Positions 1 to 5,232 of a stretch of 5,241 nt of DNA are shown piece by piece. The notes under the pieces are model-generated. The model saw only the letters and a program-made list of their open reading frames with translations. It was not told the DNA's origin and searched no databases. Position numbers and translations under genes: made by a program. Source of the stretch: Peptococcaceae bacterium (GTDB taxonomy: Bacteria > Bacillota > DSM-12270 > Thermacetogeniales > Thermacetogeniaceae); contig PKYJ01000079.1 of assembly GCA_003132605.1 (NCBI GenBank), forward strand, positions 4,588 through 9,828, in the 5' to 3' direction. Numbering within the stretch: the stretch's first letter is position 1; each line of letters opens with the position of its first letter.

Positions 1-19
1 TTAGAGCGGGTAGCCATCG
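1..19. repeat. Left copy of 19-bp inverted repeat
   Basis: The first 19 bases are the exact reverse complement of 5214-5232. The match stops at base 20 on the inner side, but it could continue outward beyond base 1, which is not visible. On the minus strand this copy reads ATG (17-15) followed by codons for A-T-R-S, the same beginning as the gene at 5216. Unlike that gene it has no AGGAGG-like ribosome binding site in front of it. Confidence 0.9.
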
Positions 20-39
20 GTAAGCTGCGAGGGAATTAG
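1..39 (+). CDS. Possible C-terminal end of an upstream gene (partial)
   Basis: Frame 1 is open from the window edge and encodes LERVAIGKLRGN followed by TAG at 37-39. The stop lies only nine bases before a strong plus-strand intrinsic terminator, which is where the end of a gene would be expected. Twelve residues are too few to recognise a family. The first 17 bases also read as the start of a minus-strand gene (M-A-T-R-S) and belong to the terminal inverted repeat, so the two readings conflict. I favour the plus-strand tail because the terminator has the matching orientation, but a junction artefact at the window edge is possible. Confidence 0.25.
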   Translation, partial: LERVAIGKLRGN

Positions 40-48
40 TCATATCTG

Positions 49-82
49 AACCGGGCCGGGTGCGCCCGGTTTTTTTGTTTTT
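49..82 (+). terminator. Rho-independent terminator
   Basis: AACCGGGC (49-56) pairs perfectly with GCCCGGTT (64-71), giving an 8-bp GC-rich stem with a 7-base loop. It runs directly into a T tract broken by one G (70-82). This is a textbook intrinsic terminator on the plus strand. It would end whatever transcript enters from the left and insulate the DUF421 operon starting at 166. Confidence 0.88.
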
Positions 83-165
83 CAGGCAGTAGCGGTTCAT
101 GGGAATTGATTATTTGCGCAATGGATACAATATTATCGAAATTTTAGCAAAGGGAGTGTTCGGCC

Positions 166-849
166 ATGCTACTGATCGCTGTCAGGGCCCTGGTGCTCTA
201 CATCCTCCTGGTAATCGTGATGCGGTTGATGGGCAAGCGCCAGATCGGCCAGTTGCAACCCTTCGAACTGGTGATCACCATTATTATCGCTGAACTGTCC
301 GTCATTCCCATGAGCAACACCGGTATTCCGCTCACCAACGGGATTATCGGCATCCTGGTGTTGCTGGCTGCCGAGATCTTCATCTCCCTGCTGGTCATGA
401 ACAGTGAGCGAGTGCGTGCCCTAGTCTGCGGTACCCCGACGATCCTGATCAACAACGGCAGGCTGATCGCTGAAGCCATGCAGCGGTTGCGGGTGAACCT
501 GCATGACCTGCTGGAACAACTGAGGGGCAAGGAATACCCGAACGTATCCGACATCGCCTATGCGGTACTGGAGAACAACGGCACCCTCAGCGTCATTCCC
601 AAGGCAGATGTTATGCCTCCCAGCGCCAGGGACCTCGGCCGGGCGGTGACCCAGCCGCTGTTTCCGGTGACCCTGATCGTGGACGGCAATGTGAACCTCT
701 CCAACTTGAAGCTGGCCGGTATTGCCATGGATACCCTGATCGCTCAGGCCAAGTTGCGGCAGATCGCCGACCTTCGGGACGTCTTTTTTGCCCAGATGAC
801 CACTCAGGGGCAGATCGATTGGCACCTGCGCGGAGAGGGGGATGGCTGA
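166..849 (+). CDS. DUF421 family membrane protein (YetF/YcaP-like)
   Basis: The 227-residue product has three hydrophobic segments (about 2-21, 34-50 and 57-77) and then a soluble domain. Family signatures are GKRQIGQLQPFELV at 23-36, the G-x-P-x-x-L-I-x-N-G strand at 89-98, and a D-I-A-Y-A-x-L-E-x-N-G-x-L-S-V segment at 129-143. These match the DUF421/YetF family, whose biochemical function is unknown; some Bacillus members are spore membrane proteins. The length is normal for the family. The ATG is supported by AAAGGGAG at 149-156, nine bases upstream; an overlapping open frame starting at 99 has no family match. The stop overlaps the DUF4363 start by one base, so the two are co-translated. 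Upstream, GGATACAATA at 123-132 resembles a sigma-F -10 element, but no good -35 is present. The family call is firm and the role unknown. Confidence 0.93.
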   Translation: MLLIAVRALVLYILLVIVMRLMGKRQIGQLQPFELVITIIIAELSVIPMSNTGIPLTNGIIGILVLLAAEIFISLLVMNSERVRALVCGTPTILINNGRLIAEAMQRLRVNLHDLLEQLRGKEYPNVSDIAYAVLENNGTLSVIPKADVMPPSARDLGRAVTQPLFPVTLIVDGNVNLSNLKLAGIAMDTLIAQAKLRQIADLRDVFFAQMTTQGQIDWHLRGEGDG

Positions 850-1238
850 TGCACAAGTGGAGCGGGTGGCTGCTAATTCTGGCGATCGTGGTTATGATCA
901 TCACCGGCGGCATCCTCTCTCAGCGGTACCTGGACCGGTCTGCGGATGAACTGGCCTCCCAGTTGGAGCGGGTGCAGCAGGCGGTTGAGCAAAAGGACTG
1001 GATGACGAGCGAGGGCGGCTTTACCTTACTGGAGGAGCGCTGGAACAGGGTGCACAGCAATTGGGAACTGTTCACGGATCACCTGGAACTGGACAACCTG
1101 GAACTTAGCCTGATCCGGCTCCAGAAGTTTATCGAGACTCGCGACGAGGTCAACGCCAGGGTCGAGGCTGGTGAAGCCATGGACATGATCAGGCACATCC
1201 CCGAACGGGAGCGGCTTACCTGGCGGAACATTTTTTAG
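849..1238 (+). CDS. DUF4363 family membrane-anchored protein
   Basis: The 129-residue product has one N-terminal membrane segment (about 6-24) followed by a mostly helical, charged domain. W64, W72 and the H78-x-E-x-D stretch, and the ending L-T-W-R-N-I-F, fit DUF4363. This small Firmicute family of unknown function is commonly encoded directly after DUF421 genes. The start is ATG 849, which shares its A with the preceding TGA stop and has GGAGAGGGGGA at 830-840 as ribosome binding site. A longer in-frame start at 819 exists but would bury that site inside the gene and add ten polar residues before the membrane anchor, so it is rejected. The tight overlap suggests the two proteins act together at the membrane, possibly in the spore; this is inference from gene order. 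Confidence 0.85.
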   Translation: MHKWSGWLLILAIVVMIITGGILSQRYLDRSADELASQLERVQQAVEQKDWMTSEGGFTLLEERWNRVHSNWELFTDHLELDNLELSLIRLQKFIETRDEVNARVEAGEAMDMIRHIPERERLTWRNIF

Positions 1239-1383
1239 AACTCGTTGAACAAGCCGAAAAACCACCCCGGCTATCTGTCGTTCTCAAATTGCCATAACTG
1301 GGAGTTACATACATCGACCCCCCCTGAATAACATATAGCAGCGCTAAGCTTTCATGTCTGTCTTGTAATTGAAAGATCAGATC

Positions 1384-1391
1384 AAGGGAGG
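1384..1391 (+). promoter_or_regulatory. Ribosome binding site that fixes a TTG start
   Basis: AAGGGAGG lies nine bases before TTG 1401 but only three bases before the alternative TTG 1395. The spacing therefore favours 1401 as the start of the aminotransferase-like gene. Confidence 0.7.
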
Positions 1392-1400
1392 CGGTTGCCC

Positions 1401-2561
1401 TTGCGCAACAGCTTTGTTTATATAGACAACGCCTGCACTACCTGTCCGAAACCGGAGACCGTGTATGCGGCAGTGGTGGACGCGATGAAAATAGGCGCCA
1501 GTCCGGGGCGGTCGTCTCACCGGCTGTCGAAGCAGGCGGACCAGATCGTGGAATCAGCCAGGGTCGAACTCTGCCGGATGTTCAACACTCTTTCTCCGGA
1601 ACACGTGATCTTCACCCTGAACTGCACGGATTCCCTGAATATAGTGCTCAAGGGGATCCTGAAACCGGGTAACCGGGTGATCATCGGCCCCTATGAACAC
1701 AACTCGGTGCTCAGGCCGCTTCGCAGGCTGCAGCGGTCCGGGGTCAACCTGGCTATAGCCCGGGGCGCCGGGGAGTTCGGGATCGATTGCCGGCACTTCG
1801 AGTACCTGTGCAGCCAGGGGGTGGATGCAGTCGTTTTATCTCACGCCTCCAATGTTACCGGGGCGGTGCTCCCGGTCAGGGACCTGGCGGAGATGACGCA
1901 CCGGCGGGGCGGGCTGGTGATCGTCGATGCTGCCCAAACTGCCGGGACGTTGCCGATAGACATGAAAGAGATGGGTATTGACGTGTTGGCCATCCCCGGC
2001 CACAAGGGCCTGCTGGGGCCGATGGGAACCGGCGCCCTGCTGCTGGGCAAAGACATCCCTGTGCTTCCTCTCAGGGAGGGTGGCACCGGTTTCAAGTCCG
2101 AGGGCGAGGACCAGCCCGAGGAAATGCCCTGGCGCCTGGAGTCTGGCACTCCGAACTTCCCGGGCATTGCCGGGCTGCTGGCTGGAATACACTTTGTTCA
2201 AGCCGAGGGGGTGGACAGGATCGCCCGGCACGAAGCCGGGCTTGCCCGAGCGCTGGTGGCGGGACTCGGGGAGATCGACGGAGTGTGCTTGCTGGGCTGC
2301 CGGGAGCCCCAGACCGGTGTGGTCTCATTCCTGTTGGACGCGTGCGATGTCGGTGAGACAGCCAAAGCCATGGACCAGGTGTACGGCATCGGGATCAGGG
2401 CCGGCCTGCACTGTTCGCCCCTGGCTCACAGGAGCATCGGGACTTTCCCCGGAGGAGCGCTGCGGGCCAGCTTTGGCTATTTCAACACCTGTTCGCACAT
2501 GGAGAGGCTGATTGCGGCGGTGCGGGATCTCGCGTCTAAAGAAAAACTAGGCTTACGTTAA
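1401..2561 (+). CDS. Cysteine desulfurase family protein (class V aminotransferase fold)
   Basis: This 386-residue PLP enzyme is of the NifS/SufS type, closest in motif content to the EF2568-like cysteine desulfurase family. Visible motifs, numbered from TTG 1401, are N-terminal YIDNACTTCPKP, GRSSHRLS near 37-44, E99-H100-N-S with the histidine that stacks on PLP, VDAAQTAG with D176 and Q179, GHKGLLGPMGTG with the Schiff-base lysine K202, and RAGLHCSPLAHRSIGT with C338 at the position of the persulfide cysteine. The ending G-A-L-R-A-S-F-G-Y-F-N-T is typical. Family members release sulfur (or selenium) from cysteine-like substrates in the cytoplasm; the true substrate here is not shown. No SufU, IscU or other acceptor gene is adjacent. 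The start codon is TTG, and a second TTG six bases upstream is too near the ribosome binding site. The 162-base leader suggests separate transcription from the DUF4363 gene. The fold and catalytic class are near certain, the physiological role is not. Confidence 0.93.
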   Translation: MRNSFVYIDNACTTCPKPETVYAAVVDAMKIGASPGRSSHRLSKQADQIVESARVELCRMFNTLSPEHVIFTLNCTDSLNIVLKGILKPGNRVIIGPYEHNSVLRPLRRLQRSGVNLAIARGAGEFGIDCRHFEYLCSQGVDAVVLSHASNVTGAVLPVRDLAEMTHRRGGLVIVDAAQTAGTLPIDMKEMGIDVLAIPGHKGLLGPMGTGALLLGKDIPVLPLREGGTGFKSEGEDQPEEMPWRLESGTPNFPGIAGLLAGIHFVQAEGVDRIARHEAGLARALVAGLGEIDGVCLLGCREPQTGVVSFLLDACDVGETAKAMDQVYGIGIRAGLHCSPLAHRSIGTFPGGALRASFGYFNTCSHMERLIAAVRDLASKEKLGLR

Positions 2562-2611
2562 GCCGAAGGCGCAGGCGGAAGCCGTTGCCTTAAACTTCCT
2601 GTTCCAGGTCG

Positions 2612-2640
2612 TTGCAGGGGATGCATAAAAACATCATAAT
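2612..2640 (+). promoter_or_regulatory. Candidate sigma-A type promoter for the inhibitor gene
   Basis: TTGCAG (2612-2617), a 17-base spacer, then CATAAT (2635-2640) match the vegetative consensus TTGACA-17-TATAAT at 4/6 and 5/6 positions. It lies about 50 bases before the start codon at 2694, in the AT-rich stretch that precedes the ribosome binding site GAGGTGG at 2681-2687. Confidence 0.45.
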
Positions 2641-2693
2641 TATAAGTAGGATTTGGACAACTTGTTTTAGCACAAAGAGAGAGGTGGCTGGTT

Positions 2694-3533
2694 ATGAAGA
2701 GTTGGAGGTTGCTTCTGGCTGTGCTCGCTGTTCTGATTCTGGTGTCCGGGGGACTATTGCCGGCGCGGGCTGATGCGGTACAGTTGAACGAGGGCAATAA
2801 CAACCAGACCGTTGCGCTTGACCAGGGGGCGGTTATGGAGTTGTCCCTGCCCGGCAATCCTACCACCGGCTTTTCCTGGAGCTTGGCCGAAACTTCTGAC
2901 CAGAACGTCCTGGTGGAGACATCGCATTTCTATATCAACCCATCCCGGACAGTAGGTTCCGGCGGCGGTGAGCACTGGGTTTTCCGGGCGGCGGGCGCCG
3001 GTACTATCCGGCTCAACCTGGTTTATTCCCGCCCCTGGGAGAAGAGCACCCCGCCGGCCAAGACCTATTCCGTGGTAATCGGGGTCAACTCAGCGCCTGC
3101 CCCGGCACCGTCCCGGTTGAACCATGCCAGCTTCACGATTGGAGGCAGCACTTACAGCGTCAATGGGCAGGTTTACCAGATGGACGCGGGCGTATCCCCG
3201 TTCCTTCAAGACGGCCGGGTCTATGTACCGGTGCGTTACCTGGCATCGGCCCTCGGTCTGTCCACTGCCGACATGTACTGGGATGAGGCATCCCGGGCGG
3301 TGGTGCTTCCGCCCGATCAGAACGGCGTTGTTTACCACCTGAAGATCGGGGACGACAAGATCTACCAGATAGATTCCGGAGGAACGGACAAGGTTATCCA
3401 GGCCATGGGCGCGGTGCCGCTGAACAAGGACGGGTATATCTACCTGCCGGCACGGTTTATCGCCGGGCTGTTCGGCTATCAGGCCGGGTGGGATGCCACC
3501 GGCAGGGTATTGTCGATCGAGCCTGCCCAGTAG
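2694..3533 (+). CDS. Secreted chagasin-type (I42) protease inhibitor fused to a copper-amine-oxidase-N stalk domain
   Basis: The 279-residue product starts with a signal peptide: K2 and R5, a hydrophobic core at 6-22, and a likely cut after A26 or A28 in ARADA. Residues about 29-132 form a chagasin/ICP domain with all three inhibitory loops: NPTTGF at 55-60, the glycine-rich GSGGG at 88-92, and RPW at 113-115. In the family these loops block the active cleft of papain-like cysteine peptidases. An Ala-Pro linker (134-139) leads to a copper amine oxidase N-terminal-like domain (about 143-279). This contains two related units, D-G-R-V-Y-V-P-V-R-Y-L near 173 and D-G-Y-I-Y-L-P-A-R-F-I near 246, each followed by a tryptophan-aspartate turn (W196-D197, W266-D267). 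In Clostridia such stalk domains occur on exported envelope proteins; catalytic amine oxidase parts are absent. GAGGTGG six bases upstream supports ATG 2694. Its likely role is controlling an endogenous or foreign exported cysteine protease; the target is not visible here. Confidence 0.9.
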   Translation: MKSWRLLLAVLAVLILVSGGLLPARADAVQLNEGNNNQTVALDQGAVMELSLPGNPTTGFSWSLAETSDQNVLVETSHFYINPSRTVGSGGGEHWVFRAAGAGTIRLNLVYSRPWEKSTPPAKTYSVVIGVNSAPAPAPSRLNHASFTIGGSTYSVNGQVYQMDAGVSPFLQDGRVYVPVRYLASALGLSTADMYWDEASRAVVLPPDQNGVVYHLKIGDDKIYQIDSGGTDKVIQAMGAVPLNKDGYIYLPARFIAGLFGYQAGWDATGRVLSIEPAQ

Positions 3534-3557
3534 TAAGATGGGTACAAGTCTGCCATA

Positions 3558-3727
3558 TCTGAGTCGGGCAAGGCGATAAAGAACGACTTACATGCTTGGG
3601 GAGATGGCGGCGTATATCGGCATGCTTCATGTAACCCTTCCAGCAATATGGTAACATAGGAGCAGAAATGCCGGGGTCTGAGTCTTGCTTTCACCATAAG
3701 GGCTTTCCCGGGGGCTGCTTCTGAGTC
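3558..3727 (+). repeat. Three copies of TCTGAGTC in an intergenic region
   Basis: The octamer TCTGAGTC occurs at 3558-3565, 3677-3684 and 3720-3727, inside the 251-base stretch (3534-3784) between the inhibitor and TPR genes. Spacing is 119 and 43 bases, so this is not a regular array. I saw no gene, clear terminator or recognisable riboswitch in this stretch. The copies could be regulatory sites or chance. Confidence 0.3.
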
Positions 3728-3784
3728 CGTACCGGATAGGGGTGAGGCTGTCGAAGAGTCGCAGGCAATAATGGGGGGTGTATC

Positions 3785-4504
3785 GTGGCTAAAGCATCGA
3801 GGGCGGCAGTTTCGGTGGCGTTGGCGGCTGTAGTGGTCGTTCTGGTTGCGCTGGGCATCTTCGCGACACCGCTCCGAAATGTTCTGCTGCCAACAAGAGG
3901 TAGCGGCAATAGCGTTTCCACAACAGTTGGGCCGGCACCGGCCGCCTCCGCGAGCAGCGATCAGGCCGCCCAGGCCAAGCGTGACCGCCTCGACCGGCTC
4001 TACCAGCAGGGTTACCAGTACTACAACGAGGAGTTGTACCAGAAGGCCATCAGCCTGGAAGACCAGGTGATCCAGGAGGATCCCGCCTATTTCGAGGCAT
4101 ACGCCGTCAAGGGGATCGCTCTCTGCTACTATGGCTACTTCGACGGCGGGAACATGAAAACCAAAGACTTTGACGAGGGGATGCAGAATATTGACAGGGC
4201 GCTGGCACTGAAGCCGGATTACACCCTCGCCCTGTTCAACAAGTCCCTGGCCTACGAGCTTTATGCCAATTATGATACGGCCCTGTACTGGTACGACCGG
4301 ACCATCGCCATAGACCCGAAGTCGGTGTGGAGCTATTACGGCAAGGCCGCCATCTACGGGCGCAGGGGGGACGTTCCGGACACTGTCAAGTACCTCAAGC
4401 AGGCGATTGACCTGAATCCGGAGGTGAAGAAGTACGCCCGGCAAGAGGAGGACTTCAACAATGTCAAGAACAGCCCCGAGTTTCAGAACCTGGTGAACAA
4501 TTAA
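3785..4504 (+). CDS. Membrane-anchored tetratricopeptide repeat (TPR) protein
   Basis: The 239-residue product has an N-terminal membrane segment (about 7-27) without an obvious signal peptidase site, then a low-complexity Ala/Ser/Pro linker to about 65. A tyrosine-rich TPR solenoid follows, probably outside the membrane. Repeats can be placed at about 69-100, 101-144, 145-178 and 180-212. Each ends in the typical A-I-x-x-(D/N)-P or A-L-x-L-K-P turn, as in TIAIDP and AIDLNP. The second repeat carries an insertion of about ten residues (GYFDGGNMKT region). The tail, DFNNVKNSPEFQNLV, resembles the capping motif that closes many bacterial TPR proteins. TPRs bind other proteins; no catalytic domain is present and the partner is unknown. 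The start is GTG 3785 with GGGGGGTG at 3773-3780. The neighbouring inhibitor gene is in the same direction but 251 bases away, so a shared operon is uncertain. Confidence 0.88.
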   Translation: MAKASRAAVSVALAAVVVVLVALGIFATPLRNVLLPTRGSGNSVSTTVGPAPAASASSDQAAQAKRDRLDRLYQQGYQYYNEELYQKAISLEDQVIQEDPAYFEAYAVKGIALCYYGYFDGGNMKTKDFDEGMQNIDRALALKPDYTLALFNKSLAYELYANYDTALYWYDRTIAIDPKSVWSYYGKAAIYGRRGDVPDTVKYLKQAIDLNPEVKKYARQEEDFNNVKNSPEFQNLVNN

Positions 4505-4552
4505 GAAGTTGACAGTGACTGCCTGCTCAAATAATTTTACTTCCTGATCCCG

Positions 4553-4587
4553 TTGAGTGCTGGGTCACCACTAAAGCAGCGGCTCAA
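4553..4587. terminator. Hairpin between convergent genes, possible weak terminator
   Basis: TTGAG (4553-4557) pairs with CTCAA (4583-4587) and GCTG (4559-4562) pairs with CAGC (4577-4580), with a small internal loop (T against GG). It sits between the stops of the TPR gene (plus) and the DUF1540 gene (minus), where a two-way terminator would be useful. Neither side has a T tract, so intrinsic termination is doubtful. Confidence 0.25.
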
Positions 4588-4598
4588 GGCAACCCTTC

Positions 4599-4772
4599 TT
4601 ATTTGGGGCTGAAGGTGGCGCAGTCGGTATCCTGGGTGCTCCTGGCATTTGGGGACTGGATCTCAATCTTGTCAGCGTGGCAGCAGTCCCCGCTTTCGTA
4701 ATAATAACAGGAATTGACCGCGCACTTTACCCCCGACAGGTGTTGGTCCTTCTTGTCAACCCGTCCTTGCAT
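4599..4772 (-). CDS. DUF1540 domain small cysteine-rich protein
   Basis: This 57-residue protein begins at ATG 4772-4770 and ends with TAA at 4601-4599. It carries AAAAGGAGTG (4790-4781) as ribosome binding site. From residue 15 it reads V-K-C-A-V-N-S-C-Y-Y-Y, then E-S-G-D-C-C-H-A-D-K-I-E-I, and near the end the diagnostic T-D-C-A-T-F. Cysteines are at 17, 22, 30, 31 and 51. The C-x4-C-x7-C spacing plus T-D-C-A-T-F is the DUF1540 signature. DUF1540 proteins are small, widespread in Clostridia and of unknown function. The conserved cysteines suggest metal binding, which is inference. The gene lies 63 bases downstream of the ferredoxin gene on the same strand, has its own ribosome binding site, and may share its transcript. 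The family call is strong because both signature halves are intact. Confidence 0.87.
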   Translation of the reverse strand: MQGRVDKKDQHLSGVKCAVNSCYYYESGDCCHADKIEIQSPNARSTQDTDCATFSPK

Positions 4773-4835
4773 CAAAATACCACTCCTTTTTTTCTTAGTA
4801 TCATCCAGGTTTGCCGATTCTATGCAGGCAAAAAC

Positions 4836-5024
4836 TCAGGCTTCCCTGATCGCGTCCACGGGACAGTTCTCCAACCCCTCCCGGGCGCAGTCCTCCAAGT
4901 TGGGCGGGACCTCTTCAATCTGGTTATGAGCCTTGCCGCTGTCATCCCAGTCATAGACGCCGGGGCAGATGTCGATGCATGTGCCGCAACTGATGCAAAT
5001 ATCAGGATCGACGAAAACTTCCAT
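4836..5024 (-). CDS. Single-cluster [4Fe-4S] ferredoxin
   Basis: The 62-residue protein starts at ATG 5024-5022, with AAGGAGGGA at 5039-5031 as ribosome binding site. An in-frame upstream extension to 5159 is rejected because it lacks such a site and adds unrelated sequence. Ligands are C10-x2-C13-x2-C16 and C54-P. C20 and C46 sit where a second cluster's cysteines would be in two-cluster ferredoxins, but the second motif is incomplete. In related single-cluster ferredoxins this pair forms a disulfide. The acidic surface (many D/E between 25 and 52) is usual for a soluble low-potential electron carrier. The redox partner is not encoded nearby. It is transcribed away from the gene at 5216, and a sigma-G-like promoter sits just upstream. 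The DUF1540 gene follows on the same strand. Confidence 0.94.
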   Translation of the reverse strand: MEVFVDPDICISCGTCIDICPGVYDWDDSGKAHNQIEEVPPNLEDCAREGLENCPVDAIREA

Positions 5025-5051
5025 GTGACATCCCTCCTTGTATGCTGTTAA

Positions 5052-5082
5052 TATTATGTTAGTTATTTTCAAAATACATTCA
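5052..5082 (-). promoter_or_regulatory. Candidate sigma-G (forespore) promoter of the ferredoxin gene
   Basis: Read on the minus strand, TGAATG (5082-5077), an 18-base spacer and CATAATA (5058-5052) closely fit the sigma-G consensus known from Bacillus (roughly TGAATA, 17-18 bases, CATACTA). The predicted start near 5045 would give a leader of about 20 bases containing the ribosome binding site. No sigma-A promoter with proper spacing was found in the same stretch. The match is by eye against remembered consensus. Confidence 0.5.
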
Positions 5083-5154
5083 TGGTTTGATTGCAGCCCT
5101 ACTCGTGAGATTACCGGGTGCTGCGTCCAAAATGGAAACAACAAGCAAAACTTA

Positions 5155-5185
5155 TGCAATTTTAAGGTTATTTGGTAGGATGCTT
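5155..5185 (+). promoter_or_regulatory. Weak sigma-G-like promoter of the gene at 5216
   Basis: TGCAAT (5155-5160), 18 bases, then GATGCTT (5179-5185) share spacing with the ferredoxin promoter and match the sigma-G consensus at about four positions in each box. The predicted start near 5192 would precede the AGGAGG at 5199-5204. TAGAAT at 5188-5193 is an alternative sigma-A -10, but it has a poor -35 and would place the start on the ribosome binding site. Confidence 0.2.
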
Positions 5186-5213
5186 AGTAGAATTGGTGAG
5201 GAGGATTTACCCA

Positions 5214-5232
5214 CGATGGCTACCCGCTCTAA
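5214..5232. repeat. Right copy of 19-bp inverted repeat
   Basis: This is the exact reverse complement of bases 1-19. It starts two bases before the ATG at 5216 and covers the first five codons plus two bases of that gene. The match ends at 5213 on the inner side; outward extension cannot be judged because the left copy reaches the window edge. Confidence 0.9.

Noticed and set aside
1..17. Minus-strand gene start (M-A-T-R-S) at the left edge
   Set aside because: No ribosome binding site precedes it, and the same bases read as a plus-strand tail ahead of a plus-strand terminator. It is reported only as part of the inverted repeat.
1252..1272. Possible terminator after the DUF4363 gene (AGCCG pairing with CGGCT)
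   Set aside because: The stem is only 5 bp with an 11-base loop, and no T tract follows.
1308..1315. CATACATC as a sigma-E -10 element before the cysteine desulfurase-like gene
   Set aside because: The -10 resembles the consensus, but no matching -35 was seen at the right distance, so it is likely chance.
1836..2231. Antisense open frames over the cysteine desulfurase-like gene
   Set aside because: They are shadows of a gene with intact catalytic motifs, and the translations are rich in P, R and G without recognisable domains.
3534..3784. Riboswitch (cyclic di-GMP or TPP type) before the TPR gene
   Set aside because: Short fragments such as GGGCAA and CTGAG recall these classes, but the conserved cores and paired arms could not be assembled.
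3479..4444. A 321-codon open frame on the minus strand across the TPR gene and the intergenic region
   Set aside because: It lies opposite a well-supported TPR gene in GC-rich DNA, where long antisense frames are common. Its translation shows no family motif and changes to low-complexity basic sequence in the intergenic part.
4677..5051. Plus-strand 124-codon open frame over the ferredoxin and DUF1540 genes
   Set aside because: It is antisense to two genes with clear cysteine signatures and shows no domain of its own.
4836..5159. Longer ferredoxin with an N-terminal extension from 5159
   Set aside because: The extension has no ribosome binding site at its start, crosses the likely promoter, and the internal ATG at 5024 has an excellent AAGGAGGG site.
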